Assembly: GCF_018143015.1 (NCBI RefSeq)
Contig: NC_054742.1
Coordinates: 57,979,195-58,043,194 of the forward strand
From: Lytechinus variegatus
Taxonomy: Eukaryota > Echinodermata > Echinoidea > Temnopleuroida > Toxopneustidae
Direction of reading: 5' to 3'
Length of the DNA stretch: 64,000 nt
Part shown: positions 44,879-56,165 of the stretch, in pieces
Position numbering within the stretch: position 1 is the first letter of the stretch
Layout: every line of letters begins with the position of its first letter
Program-made: the position numbers and the translations under genes
Notes under the pieces: model-generated
Told to the model about the DNA's origin: nothing
The model's input: the letters and a program-made list of their open reading frames with translations, nothing else
Database searches by the model: none

Positions 44879-45605
44879 AGTATACTAGTGGCTCATTGCA
44901 TAAAGAGATGTCATCAATCGAAACTAAACATAAAATCGAACGCAACTTCATTTTCAACCAATCAGCTACATGCACTTAAAACTTGCGTTTGTTCTTTGAA
45001 GGTGCGTCTAAGCGTAAATATTTTTGCAGCGGCTCTCTTTATCTCGACGCTTTTGCCAACCGAACTATCGTCAATTTTGAGTGAACAATATTGTCATGAT
45101 TAATTATTTCTTCACCTTTTCACACAAAACCTTAATCCTCTTTGATGACATCAACAAAACCTACATGCATCAGTGTTGCCATGAGGAATGGATCAGAAGC
45201 GACGCTACAGGGGAGGGGAGGGGGCGAAAGCTCATTACTTTTTTTTTTTCAAGAAGTGATAAAAAGGGGAAGAAGAATGAAGAGCTAAAAAGAGACGTAT
45301 AGGGTAGTGGAGCGCTACCATCGTCCTTGTTATGTTATGTGAGGGGGATACTTCCACCCATTACTTATTTTTCTGTCCTTTTCATCAAATGTCTTGATAG
45401 AGAGAGAGGGGGAACAAGCACTTCCAACTGCTCCAATAGTTGTACCGCTGATCACAGGGATGGCGCCTGCTATATTGATGCCCCTTTTAAGATCTACGAT
45501 TTTATTTCTACGGCATTTACTAAATTATTTGTGATTATTTTATTCCATATGTGCCGAAGCAGACTATTTCATGGCACGAATCGCATTAAAAACAACAATA
45601 AACTG

Positions 45606-46021
45606 CACTGCGAGAACGCCGATGATGATTTAACACCAGCCGGGTATCTATATCGGTCAACACGAGAGAGGTGTTGAAACAGCACCTGTTTGGGGTTAGG
45701 CTAACACAAATTTGGCATTTAAGCAACACCAATTAGTGTAAAACCAATATCGGTTTGATTCTTAACTGGTGTTGTTTCAACGCTTCTCTGGTGTGGACCA
45801 ATATAGATACCAGGGGGTGTTTCATAAAGCTGGTCTTAAGTTAAGAGCGACTTTAAGAACGACTGGTGATCCTTTCTTGTGGTAAATGGTATATTTATTG
45901 GCGATGGTTTAACGCGTAAGAAAGGTTCACCAGTCGTTCTTAAAGTCGCTCTTATCTTACGAACAGCTTTATGAAACGGCCCCCAGGCTTGTGTCAAATT
46001 AATACAAGCGTTTTTGCAGTG
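45606..46021. repeat. Inverted-repeat element, CACTGC...GCAGTG, carrying a nested MITE
   Basis: Left CACTGCGAGAACGCCGATGA, then TTTAACACCAGCC. Right inverted: CACTGCAAAAACGCTTGTAT, then TTTGACACAAGCC. The next inner arm blocks are GGTATCTATATCGGTCAACA (45650) and its inverse TGGACCAATATAGATACC (45794). The MITE at 45813-45984 splits the right arm exactly between these blocks. The outer element alone would be about 240 bp. A long open frame across its left arm is not a gene. Confidence 0.82.
45813..45984. repeat. Fold-back MITE, GTTTCATAAAGCT type (copy 2), nested
   Basis: Left GGGGGTGTTTCATAAAGCTG, right inverted GGGGGCCGTTTCATAAAGCT. Inner arms TTTAAGAACGACTGGTGATC and TCACCAGTCGTTCTTAAAGT match the copy at 44695. 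CAG/AGG flanks give no clear target duplication. Confidence 0.88.
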
Positions 46022-46341
46022 TGGGCGGTTCTGCAGCACCATATATGGTTTGAAAATTCTGTATTACAACTTTCGTGGGGAGGGGGATTGATGCTCTGAA
46101 AAACAAAATTATGTAGATTATTGAGCAAAGATGTATACGTCTTCGGTAGATATGAAGTTTGTGTGGCGCGTTTCTTGAAATGATTTGTCGGTGATTCCCA
46201 TTGAAAATTGTAGTAAGCTACTAAAATCCGTGCATGTGATACGTCGAAGGTGAATTTATGGATAAGGAGACTTGCCGTGAAACACTCCCCATGAGATGTT
46301 TCGTCCATATAGCAGTTAAAAAAGGACCTTGATGATATACC

Positions 46342-46430
46342 GCAGTCACATCAAAGGTAATTAACTCCAAACCAACCAATGGTATGGCATGTTATCGGTC
46401 TATATAGTCGGCTTTGTTGTTGTGGCTGCG
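46342..46430. repeat. Small MITE, GCAGTCACATC family (copy 6)
   Basis: Left GCAGTCACATCAAAGGTAAT, then CTCCAAACCAACCAAT. Right: GTTATCGGTCTATATAGTCG and GTGGCTGC. A few bases shorter than the other copies. Confidence 0.65.
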
Positions 46431-46830
46431 ACAAATAAGCCCGTATTTGTATTCTTGAATCCGTTTTAAATGGTCTCAATTTGTGTTAAAATTATGGGAA
46501 GCTGAAAATAAACAAAGATTAAGTAAAATTAGACCCTTTACATACTTCTAACACTAGTATTTTTTTGAGTTCCTTTTCGAAGCATTAATGGTGAATAAAT
46601 TTATTCTATTTATGATTTTCTAACCAGTTATGATAAAGTGAGCATAAAATGCACTGCCAAGTTAATCGTTCATGTTTGTTATTTCTATCACAATTGGCTT
46701 TCCATAGTACTTTTAAAGCACAACTTTAGACCAAAGTTTGAATAATAGTTCAAATACGGGCCAATGGGTTGTACCCCCCCCCCCCCCCGCTCACCTCTAC
46801 CATCACCTGGGTCATTTGAGGTGTCAAAGA

Positions 46831-46905
46831 TCGAGGTGTCGTGGTGTGGTAGTTCAGTCGTTTGATTCTGAATCTAAAGGTTCGAATCCCACTAGGCACT
46901 TTTGT
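46831..46905 (+). repeat. tRNA-like SINE head
   Basis: A-box region GGTGTGGTAGTTCAGTCG and B box GGTTCGAATCCC about 35 bases on, with GATTCTGAATCTAAA between. The body after it (CACTTTTGTCACGTGGCACG) differs from the SINE at 23613. Poor stems make a working tRNA unlikely. Confidence 0.6.
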
Positions 46906-47337
46906 CACGTGGCACGACACAAATCTACACTTAGAAAATTTATCCTTAAAATATAAAAGTTCCTGCGGCAGAGTCTCGAGAACACATGTAATCTTACCAG
47001 ATTGCGTAATCTTACAGGAAATTGGTATTTGGTGTATGAAACCTTACAAATCTCCTGTTAATAAAACACCCTTTCTCATTTTTTAAACAGACCTGTTCTT
47101 TTAAATTGCAGAAAAATTCATGTTTTATGAATTTGCAGAATTATTCTGTTAGTGCTTTTTGCAAAATCTTCCTTTTTTCTGTAAAATCAGGTTTTTTTAC
47201 AGTGTACATTTACTACTAAATAGCAAAATCAAACTTCTGGTTCATTTTTAAGCGTGGTGATATAGGCTAAACAATCTGCTTCCTTACCATTGTTATGATG
47301 TCAAAAGCCTCGTCATACAACATTTTCCTCTCTCTAC

Positions 47338-47607
47338 ATGTATCTCTATACTATCGCAAGTGTACTTCTAATCATAAGACTATATTCTACCAATGATAAC
47401 AAAAGTGCTCAATTTCACCTCGTATCGGCAGCTGTATACAAAAGTGGGTTGGTATTCTGTCAGGACAATGTACTCTTTTATCTGACATGGGAGACATCGT
47501 TCAGGGAGGAAAAATCTGATGAATTATTGAGGTGTCGAGTAGGACACGTATCCACATCATTAACACTACTCAACCTCCGCCGTTTACCGCCAACGTATTT
47601 TAGCTGA
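47338..47607 (+). CDS. Weak candidate terminal exon, unknown protein
   Basis: An open frame of 89 codons with a protein-like tail: AVYKSGLVFCQDNVLFYLTW, ETSFREEKSDELLRCRVGH, then TGA at 47605. A pyrimidine tract and GCAAG lie near 47362, which would give phase 2. That does not match the phase-1 end of gene 1 without another exon. No AATAAA follows closely. Chance is quite possible. Confidence 0.2.
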   Translation: MYLYTIASVLLIIRLYSTNDNKSAQFHLVSAAVYKSGLVFCQDNVLFYLTWETSFREEKSDELLRCRVGHVSTSLTLLNLRRLPPTYFS

Positions 47608-47738
47608 CATGTCTGACATATTGAAGATTAATGGCTATATGTGTGTTAAGCTAGGCCTATACTCTTGAAAGTTGAAGGGGAAGAGGGGAAAAACAAAATA
47701 TGGAATGGTCTTAAATACATGCAAATCATTAATGAGAC

Positions 47739-48202
47739 CAGGGCCCCGTATTACAAGGAGTTGCGATTGATCCGATCAATCGCAACTATGGAAAGCAAAC
47801 AAAGTCAACATCTAAAATTACATGTTTGTTCAAAATATTTTCTAGAAATGATGTATATTGAAAAACACATTCACTGTTTTCATGGCAGTTCATTATGCTT
47901 CTCTTTTTTGTTTTGAAGGACACTGAGCAAATTTCTTAAAGAAAAATTGTGACATTGATTCGATCAACTACAACTATGGACGGCCAGCAACGTCAATATC
48001 TAAAATGGATATGTGTTCAAAATATTTTTTAGATATGATATATATTCATACATTAATTGCTCTCTTTACGGTTCAATGTGATTTTCTTTGTTTACTATGG
48101 AGATTGTAAAAATTTCCTGTAGAAAAAAATATGGTATGGATGAATTTCTGTACAATTGAGATTGATTGGATCAATCGTAACTCTTTGTATGACAGGGCCC
48201 TG
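47739..48202. repeat. Fold-back element, CAGGGCCC...GATTGATC type
   Basis: Left CAGGGCCCCGTATTACAAGG, then AGTTGCGATTGATCC. Right inverted: CAGGGCCCTGTCATACAAAG, then AGTTACGATTGATCC. The interior is AT-rich with a local duplication: ATCAATCGCAACTATGGAAA near 47777 and GATCAACTACAACTATGGAC near 47961, each followed by an ACGTCAATATCTAAAAT-like block. Confidence 0.85.
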
Positions 48203-48622
48203 GTAATCATTTTAAATTCTATAATGGTATTGTAATGTTTATCATCAACACGTCAATACCATCGTTGTATTCCCTGCACATAACATTTATTTTAACGTGT
48301 TTATTTACGTCCGAATATAAGAATAGCTTATGCTCAAGAACATACTGTACAGTGGGTAGTCTAGTATCGAAATAGACCCTGTTCGAATATTACTACGAGG
48401 AAGAATGTTATGCATTGCAATGATATTTTTGTCTCCGGGCTTGTCTTTTTCGGCGCTATCCATTCATTGTTGCTGCTACTGTAGCACACAGACGAGGGGG
48501 AAAATTAATATTGATAGATGGGATGGTGCAATTACAAATTAAGACCCTGGAGGCTTAAATGGGATAGGTAGGGGTATAGCTTGTGGACTAGCTCGTCTTA
48601 GCGTTCTCCGCTTTCTGGGTGT

Positions 48623-49333
48623 TTAAATGGGATTAGTAGAGGTCAGTTACAAAAAATGATAGTAGAATTGAAATAGCAAAGCCCTGATACATAAGAAAAG
48701 AGCTGATTATGTCATCAAAATTTATTCAAAAAAATATAATAAAGCTGTTGAAAATGGGATTGGTAGAGGTCAGTTACAAAAAATGATAGTAGAATTGAAT
48801 TAGCAAAGCCCTGATACATAAGAAAAGAGCTGATTATGTCATCAAAATTTATTCAAAAAAATATAATAAAGCTGTTGAAAATGGGATTGGTAGAGGTCAG
48901 TTACAAAAAATGATAGTAGAATTGAATTAGCAAAGCCCTGATACATAAGAAAAGAGCTGATTATGTCATCAAAATTTATTCAAAAAAATATAATAAAGCT
49001 GTTGAAAATTGAGGTCTGATCAATATTTTGTGAAAACAATTACATTTCAGTCTGAGGACAAAATTGTTTTGATGAATATACATTTATATAATAGATACAT
49101 AAGAGTATGTGGGAAGATGACACCATCAGCTCGCTCAGTGCATAATTCATGAGGACATGCATAAACTGTTTCATCGTTATAAAAAATCAAAACTGTTGAA
49201 TTGCCACAACAATGGTATTCCTTGTCCACATTTTAAAGAATTAAATTAATTTTCAGGTTTTTAATTGTCTGATTTGACCCTATCTGTTTAAATCACAATA
49301 TCACCTGATTTCCAGCCGAGGGTATCCCTTTAA
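48623..49333. repeat. TTAA element with its left part triplicated
   Basis: Left TTAAATGGGATTAGTAGAGG, right inverted TTAAAGGGATACCCTCGGCT. The right half (GACACCATCAGCTCGC, ATAAACTGTTTCATCG) resembles the family at 59804. The left half is repeated three times (48629-49009). Confidence 0.7.
48629..49009. repeat. Three direct repeats of 127 bp
   Basis: Units begin at 48629, 48756 and 48883 with GGGATTGGTAGAGGTCAGTT and end AAAGCTGTTGAAAAT. They differ at only a few positions (GATTAGTAG in the first, GATTGGTAG in the others), so the amplification is recent. Confidence 0.97.
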
Positions 49334-49671
49334 TGGACTAGGTCTGCGTACCCTGCTTGCTCATCCTGTGCATGACCCGACAAACATCCCAAGCATTCGA
49401 ACAACATCTTATCCCATCTCGCCGACTCTGTATGTGAATACTACCAGCTGTATTTCCACCCATCTCGTCCCTCTGTCTCTGTCTCCTTGTTCTATGTCTG
49501 TCTGCCTGTCTCTCTCTCTCTCACTCTACACACACACACCCTCACCCTCGTTGTGGGTGTGTTTTTTATCCCTCTAGTATTCCATTCCACCTTTTCTCTA
49601 TCCAAGAGACGGCTGCATCTTTGCAAATTGTGTGGCTGTTCTCTCTCTAGCTCTCTATCACACACACGCAT

Positions 49672-49931
49672 GCACTGTAAAAAAAAAATTATTGGGTAAA
49701 ATGTTTACCATCACGAGGGTAATTATGTGTCCAACCAATTTGGGGCAGTATTTGACCCAATGCGGGAAGCATGTTGTCCAGTAAGATTTAAAAAGAATAA
49801 GCAGAATTACTTTAGAATGGGCAAAATTTGCATCACACTGGATAAATAAAAATGCCCGAAAGAAGTGCCCAATGTTGGTTGGACACATATTACCCTCATG
49901 GAACATTTTTATCAGATATTTTTAAGAGTGC
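49672..49931. repeat. Fold-back MITE, GCACTGTAAAAAA termini
   Basis: Left GCACTGTAAAAAAAAAATTA, right inverted GCACTCTTAAAAATATCTGA. Inner arms GAGGGTAATTATGTGTCCAA and TTGGACACATATTACCCTC pair. It uses the same design of terminal ACTGT/ACTCT plus TTGGGT motifs as 28503. Confidence 0.85.
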
Positions 49932-51559
49932 ATTCTTCCTCACACGCACACACCCTCTTGCTCTCTCTCTCTCTTTCTCTCAAGCCCTTAAACCCACCGA
50001 TAAATGGTCACTATTAACCAAAATTGTAACAGATACTTATTTTAAATGTTACTTTAACCTATCCCTACATGGTACTTCAGGTCTCTATAAGTGCTTCATT
50101 TAGATTTTCCACACCCTAGCACATAAACATATCATAATGTATTTATGTTGTTCATCCTTATTGATATCATTCTTATCTTCCAAAAGTTATCTCCAAATTA
50201 ATATTGAACCAACATCCAACTATCTAATTCGTTTTATATATAAACATTATGCAATTTTGTGGGTGGAAGAGGACTCGCTTTTATCGTTTTGTTAGCCTTT
50301 CTCTCACCCTATAGACTGTCTGTTGTTTCCTTCTATCTTTCTATCTATGTCTTGTCAGTGTGTAGTATTCCAGGGAAATACCAGCGATAATATTCATTAC
50401 ATGAACAGTCGATGTCCCCTTCTCTCATGTCCACGGAGGTTGCAGGGGAGACAGGGCAGAAGGGGTGGGGGTGAATTCCACAAGCTAACCATCATGGTCA
50501 TGTGATCATGTCATGTGTTAAGTTAACAAATTTCATGGTGCGGGAGGGCGGAGCACCCCCTACGAGCGAATGCTTGTCTGCAACATCGTCAGGGCCTGTT
50601 GTTGGTTTGTTTTAATGTCATTAACGTCCTAAACCGCCTCGTCTATGTCTGCCAGCATAGTATACGAGCATCCCATGCAGGCTTCCCTCACCTAAAAAAT
50701 GTGTTCACACAAGCAACAAAGGCCATAATCTTTAGCAGGACTGCGATGGTTGCAAGAACAGCATTCATGGGTCTTTCGTGACAGTGGTAGTTCATGAGAC
50801 TGACCAAATTGCTCTGATGCGATAAAGGGCAAAACACATTTCTTTTTTTTCATTTCGGGGTGCCTGAGGGTGACGTTCTATCCCCGTGCAGAAGAAAGAG
50901 AATAAGGCTGGGGGCTGGCGACCGTGGAAGTACATTCATATCGTCTTGGAATGCGAGAGAGCGTATGGGAGCAAGGAGAGTGGTATCAGTGCGCCTAGCT
51001 AGCATCATACCTATTCCATATTCAGGTATCGCCCATCCACCGAAGACCCATGAGTGCTCGGATATACCATATCTCTCCTGAAACTTTCGTCTTTCTATCT
51101 GTGACATTGCTATTCGGAACTTCTTTGTTTGACATTATTTGAAGTTAGGATTACTAAGGAATAGATCAAGACGTTGGATAATTTCCTGGATTATTCACCA
51201 TCGCAGAAGAAAAATAAACTAATAGAAATATTGGTGCCTTGCGATTGAAATGTGATTCTATCTCTTCTTGATAATACTATGCATCAAGAAAGAAGCCAAC
51301 ATCACCATAATCGTCTCGAGACATTTTGAAAAGTGTGTTATTCTGTTATTCTATAATAATTGACGCCATTTAGTTGGCTATAGGTGGTATACAAGCCACC
51401 ATCGACTAATCAACCATAATCCGTGGATCAAAAATAGTTGCTCTATCACGCAATTGCGGACATTCAACTCAATTCAACTCTCGGATTTTCTTGAAAAAGT
51501 CATCCCTAATCGTTAACATTGTTACATTATACGAAGTTTTCTGCATTCCGGCCTGGGTG
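49932..51559. other. Region upstream of gene 2, no firm gene
   Basis: CACACA and CTCTCT tracts (49510-49560, 49940-49985) flank the MITE. At 50850-51107 base composition is balanced and frames are open on both strands, but no start, splice site or known motif supports either. The 400 bases before 51560 are AT-rich and could hold promoter elements of gene 2. Confidence 0.4.
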
Positions 51560-51567
51560 TGACGTCA
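51560..51567 (+). promoter_or_regulatory. CRE palindrome TGACGTCA at the start of gene 2
   Basis: A full-consensus CREB/ATF site ten bases before the ATG. The start itself reads CAAGATGGCGGAG, which matches the YY1 motif AAGATGGCGGC found over start codons of TATA-less genes. Together they imply a very short 5' UTR and a housekeeping-type promoter. Confidence 0.6.
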
Positions 51568-51576
51568 CAATTCAAG

Positions 51577-51676
51577 ATGGCGGAGAAAGATCCCAAGAAC
51601 CAAGCGGCCAAGTCAGTGGGGATTCCTAACTGGATGCTGCTGCTATTCATAGGAGCTTCTCTCCTTGTGTTTTCAG
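51577..51676 (+). CDS. Candidate first exon of gene 2: N-terminal tail and membrane anchor
   Basis: Thirty-three codons from an ATG in strong context (AAGATGG). MAEKDPKNQAAKSVGIPN is polar with three Lys. WMLLLFIGASLLVFS is a membrane span. The exon ends TTTTCAG|GTACAC in phase 1. A short basic tail before a single span suggests a type II or tail-in protein, for example of the ER/Golgi. An upstream in-frame non-ATG start is possible but less likely. The family is not recognised. Confidence 0.55.
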
Positions 51677-53017
51677 GTACACACGCTTTTTCAATGTCTG
51701 CACGTTCACCGGAGTCAGAATCCTTTGATGTGTGTTTTTATTTTTAGCTCTTGAAGGTTGAAACCCAATTCATTTTAAAATTAACCCAGTTCATTTCCAA
51801 GACTGTGAATTACATGTTTGTACGGATTACTTACGTAACAGCGTTTCATAACATATTTCTTGTCTCGTTAATGGAATACACATACTACCCAGCAAAGGAT
51901 ACTACCCAGCAAAGGATAATATAGACTTTTTGCCTTCCAAATAAGCCTTATTCATAAACGGTTTTGATATCCAATTATTATTGTGAGTTATATAGGCTGT
52001 GCCCCAAGAAAAAAAATATTTATTCATAATTCATAGAACAAAAAGAACTCTATAAAAAAAAACACTGCTATAATACTGAGTAACATTATTCTTAACTAAT
52101 TCACAAGCTCGCTCTTTGGCACTTTTCATAAGAAGAGTCCAAACACAAAACAATCTTTAAAAGCCTTTAAGTAAAGTAATCCATGGGTTAAAATTGCGAT
52201 AGCGAAAGGGTATATTCGTGATTTCTGTCACAAGCCTTTACCCATACATCACCTGGTTAGATTTCTACATATAAATACACAAATAATATTGGGTGATTAT
52301 GGAAAATATCACGACAACATCCCATTATGCTTATAGCTAACAGGAAATATATGTATATACAGTACCAGTCAAAATGGATGGATCCCTTTTGAAAATATAT
52401 TTTTTCTAATTTGGTCGAAATATACCCAAAAGACATATCTGTCACTATACCTGTAAAGCCCCGCCCCCACACTCACCCTACGTGCAAACGCACAACCACA
52501 CCCACAAGCACATGTGTGCGTGATATCGGAATTAAAAAATATTTCGCGCCTCACTCGATGTCTATCCATTAATGGGGTTCAACATTGTCGCCCTCGTGTG
52601 ATGCTGTCAGTGAAAATTACAAGAGCGCAATCAGCAACGATGGTTTACAGACGATATGCCGAAGTCAGTTAGGACAGGGGGACGTCGATTGTCATAACAG
52701 ATGTAGCAATTATTTGCAGTTGGTTTAAAAAGGTGCAATTTAAAAGGCTTGTTATTACTGGCAGTGTTGATGATAACCAGTGGCATGATTACCACTCCCA
52801 CCAAAAGAAAAATAATGAATGGGCCGAAAATGGTCTATGGGGTAAATTTACTCAAAAAATCTGTTAGCGAGATTTTTTTTTTTCACTTTGATACAAAAAC
52901 CAAATTTTCTGAAAGACTTAACATAATTATATTATCATATTTCAACCTTTTTCTGTCTTATTTTCCATTAATTTTCCTTGGTCGTAAAGATTTTGTGGGT
53001 TAATGGCCCCATAATTT
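51677..53017. other. Intron of gene 2, first part
   Basis: AT-rich. A short direct repeat, ACTACCCAGCAAAGGATA, occurs twice at 51884-51919. No other element or exon is recognised. Confidence 0.4.
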
Positions 53018-53444
53018 ATGTGGGGGCGTCGTGGTTTGTGGTTATCACTCTCGTCTTTCAATCAGACAGACATGGGTTCGAATCCCAGCCATGCCGTGTT
53101 TTCCTTAAGCAAGAAATTTCCCCACATTGTGCTGCCCTCAACCCAGGCGAGGTGAATGGGTACCCGGCAGGATTAATTCCTTAAATGTACCAAGCGCCTT
53201 TAGCAGCTGGGCCCAGTTGCATTATGGTAACCTTTGCCATCTAATGGGAACTCTCATGGAATCCTCTGATTTGATTGGCTGTTGAGCATCGTTACCATGG
53301 TAGATATTATTGGATGGTAAAGTTACCATAATGGTAACTATTATGCAACAGGGCCCTGGAGCTACAGCCGGGTGATGCGTCGTGCACTAGATATAGGCAA
53401 CCAGATAATCATCGCCCTATAGTATGCCGGTACCGTAATAAGAA
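53018..53444 (+). repeat. tRNA-derived SINE split by an inverted-repeat element
   Basis: Head with A box (GTGGTTTGTGGTTATCAC) and B box (GGGTTCGAATCCCAG). The body CACATTGTGCTGCCCTCAAC and GAGGTGAATGGGTACCC matches the SINE at 23613. After AGCGCCTTTAGCAG the MITE at 53207-53358 intervenes. The SINE resumes GAGCTACAGCCGGGTGATG, which matches GGCTACAGCCGGGGTAATA in the other copy. Confidence 0.87.
53207..53358. repeat. Fold-back MITE nested in the SINE
   Basis: Left CTGGGCCCAGTTGCATTATG, then GTAACC. Right inverted: CAGGGCCCTGTTGCATAATA, then GTTACC. The centre has ATCGTTACCATGGTAGATA. It is absent from the paralogous SINE, so it arrived after the SINE did. Confidence 0.87.
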
Positions 53445-54624
53445 TATTCATCTGCCGTGATTATTAAAGTCAGAAGGCCTAAAATGATTTCAAACTGAGA
53501 AATAGAAATTTGATTTCGTTTTCCGTCTATTCCCTTTTAACAAATCCAAATAAATGACCCCGTTCTGTTTCACCCCATGCAGCGCTTTATCATGTTTGAA
53601 TCCTGGGGCATTTCTTTAAACAAATTGATAGAGATTTTTTTTATTGACAACTGTTATAAGCTACTGAAATCATTGCATCTGATTGGCTCAGTAGAAATGA
53701 GGCAATGAATATCATTGACATTTTTGCTTCATGAAAACTCCCCAAATGAATACTTTCGCCTGTGATATAGATGATTCCCCAGGACGTAATTCAAAAGCGA
53801 TTTGAAAATTCGTAATCATCTTTTCATACAGTACTCTGAATTACTAATGGACGGCGAAGGGTTTAGCCTCGAAACCTTACTTTGTACTGACTTTCAATAG
53901 CTTCCGATCTCGTAGCAACATGAAACACTCGAGCTGGGAAATCATTGAGCAATTTCATCCATTTTAATGAGATATCAGAAAAACATTTTGTAGTTGATAT
54001 TGTGGAATAATGGTGAAAAACTGAAGGACAGTTTTAATATGGCGACAATATAAGTACTAGGCCTAAGTGTTACGATGCATGCTATGCATATATAGACATG
54101 ATAGAGTTGAAGTATCATTTATCATGCTTACATGTATATAATCATTGCAGTTAACCACTTGACTGCAGAACAGGGACTTACCTTTTATAGAACCTTTCGT
54201 CTGAACCAGTAATTAAAGTGATAATGAATTAAACGCATTTTTAACTACAGCTTTGAATTACCATTTATCATACTTATATATTTCTGCAGTTAATCACTTC
54301 TTGAAGAACGGGAACTCGATAACGTTTTATGCAATATTCCGTCTACAATACTAATTAATCTGATTATGAATTAAATGTATTTTTCCTAACATCTAACTCG
54401 ATCTATTTGTTCCGAGTCATGATAGTAATTTTCCTGGTTATACCCATTCAACATGTAGCCTATACCTTTAAGCATAAGTTACATACCAAAGTATGACGAA
54501 CACTCGTGGAACATTACTGCACTATTAGCTGATAGTCCCAGGGGTTACGGTTTTATAATCACCATGTTCTCCGATAGTCTGACAAACCATATGGGCTAAT
54601 ATAAACCCAATGGCTTTATCATCA
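53445..54624. other. Intron of gene 2, AT-rich
   Basis: An approximate direct repeat of about 150 bp (from 54130 and 54265) shares ATCAT..TTACATATA, TGCAGTTAA-CACTT and TAAT(T)AA..TGATTATGAATTAAA. No exon is seen. Confidence 0.4.
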
Positions 54625-55040
54625 GTTGGTCTAATTGACGTTTGGCCTACACTATACACGGTTTATTTTCAATTGGTCTAATGTAAATTCGTCCAAAAAC
54701 CAACTCATTAGTGCGTCCATTATCCACCAGGTCTAATTGCCATTCCGTCCACTCACTATTTCGTTTAATAACCAATTGGTCCATTAGCAATTTAGTCCAT
54801 ATAGGCCTACCATTTAGTCTAATTAGACTAAATATTAATTGGGCAAAATACCATGAGAATACCAACTGTTTATGAGACGAAATGGTCATAGAAGAACTGG
54901 TGATTAGACGAAGTGATGATTGGGCCAAATGGTTGTTAGACGAGATGCTGATGGACGGAATGGCATTAGACAAATTAAGGCAGGCCATGTTGTGAGCGGA
55001 CGAGTTGGCAGTAGACGAGTTCGTAATTTTCCCACTCCAC
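54625..55040. mobile_element. TU-like fold-back transposon (copy 1)
   Basis: The left arm is a run of 15-16 bp units: CAATTGGTCTAAT, CATTCCGTCCACTCA, TATTTCGTTTAATAAC, CAATTGGTCCATTAG. The right arm is the inverse: GATTAGACGAAGTGATG, GTTAGACGAGATGCTG, ATGGACGGAATGGCATTAG. The arms meet near 54810. Sea urchin TU elements are described as having long inverted repeats made of tandem 15-bp units; this matches in layout. A long open frame on the minus strand is a by-product of the repeat. Confidence 0.78.
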
Positions 55041-55916
55041 CTGGGTAATACCATTAACCCTATGGGTAATACCCATTTAGCTCAATCCTAATTTAGTCCT
55101 TATATAGTAATAGTTTGACAACATTATTACTTTTTACAAACCTCTCTTTGAAAATATCGAGTAATCTTATCCTCTGAATGGTCAAACGTGGGGTCATGTA
55201 TTTAATCACGGGAATGTAAGGGTCTGGGTCGTTCCTAAGGGTAACGGACGAATGCAACAAGAAAGATGTTCGTTGCCATAGTAACCACTGTAAAGAACAT
55301 ATTTATACTTTGCTGAGATTCTCATTGGTTTTGACATTATTACTAACTAAATTCATAGACCCAATTTGAATGGATACATTGGACAATCCCTGCTGGGAAG
55401 AACACAGTGTCACATAATTTGATACAGTGTGTTCACTTTTTTGTTTTAAATCATATTTATTTCTTCCTCATATCACATGTAAAAAATATATATAACATGA
55501 CATCATTAAAACATAATATTGTTTCAAGTTTACACATAAATATTTTAACATGGTAAGAAAAGGAATATATATGAATTTCAAATGTAAACTTAGAATTAAT
55601 CTGCTCACATTTTTTAACAACTTATAATCACGAAGGGATTAATACAGAACAGAATCCGGGTACAACAACAGCAAAAATCTAAATTACGGAAATACACTTA
55701 TAATCTGTATATAAAACTCAAGTTAAGATTCTTTTTTCCTCCCTCGTTTACCATACTCTTCAATCAAACTGATTAATGAGGAAGATATATTAATTTAAAA
55801 AAAAACATACACACAACTTAAAACCAGACCCTTAGCTACACTTAACCCCCTCCTACTCCCATAAACGACAAATAAAGAATAATAATAATGGTAATAAAGA
55901 AAAAAAAACCTAACTA
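55041..55916. other. Intron of gene 2, AT-rich
   Basis: Has CAGTGTCACATAATTTGATA and CAGTGTGTTCAC near 55407-55435, a scrap of the inverted-repeat type below. Otherwise plain AT-rich sequence. Confidence 0.4.
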
Positions 55917-56165
55917 AGTTCACAGTCTGTGTGGACTATGCGATAGTGTTATTCACACTGTTAAAACGCACACATTCAACAGTGTGAAGGTATGTTCACA
56001 CTGTGGACACCTCGACAGTGTGACTGTTCACAGTGTGTTCACGTGGTCGACTGTTGGTGAAATTGTGATTCACACTGTTGAAATGCTCAAATTTAACAGT
56101 GTGGAGGTAATTTCACACTATGTTCCACACTGTGAACACACTGTGGCTCACACTATGGGACATTG
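55917..56165. repeat. Cluster of CACACTGTGAAC palindromic motifs
   Basis: At least ten copies of TTCACACTGT / ACAGTGTGA in both orientations within 250 bp, for example TTCACACTGTTAAAACGC, AACAGTGTGAAGGTATGTTC and TCCACACTGTGAACACACTG. Whole blocks such as TTCACACTGTTGAAATGCTC recur 120 bp apart. It looks like an inverted-repeat element built of a short palindrome. Confidence 0.8.

Noticed and set aside
45327-45677. 116-codon plus frame
   Set aside because: Its 3' half is the arm of the inverted-repeat element at 45606, and it has no splice or start support.
50850-51107. Overlapping frames on both strands upstream of gene 2
   Set aside because: Balanced composition keeps both open; neither has a start context, splice site or recognisable motif.
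54647-55054. 135-codon minus-strand frame
   Set aside because: It arises from the tandem 15-bp units of the TU-like element.
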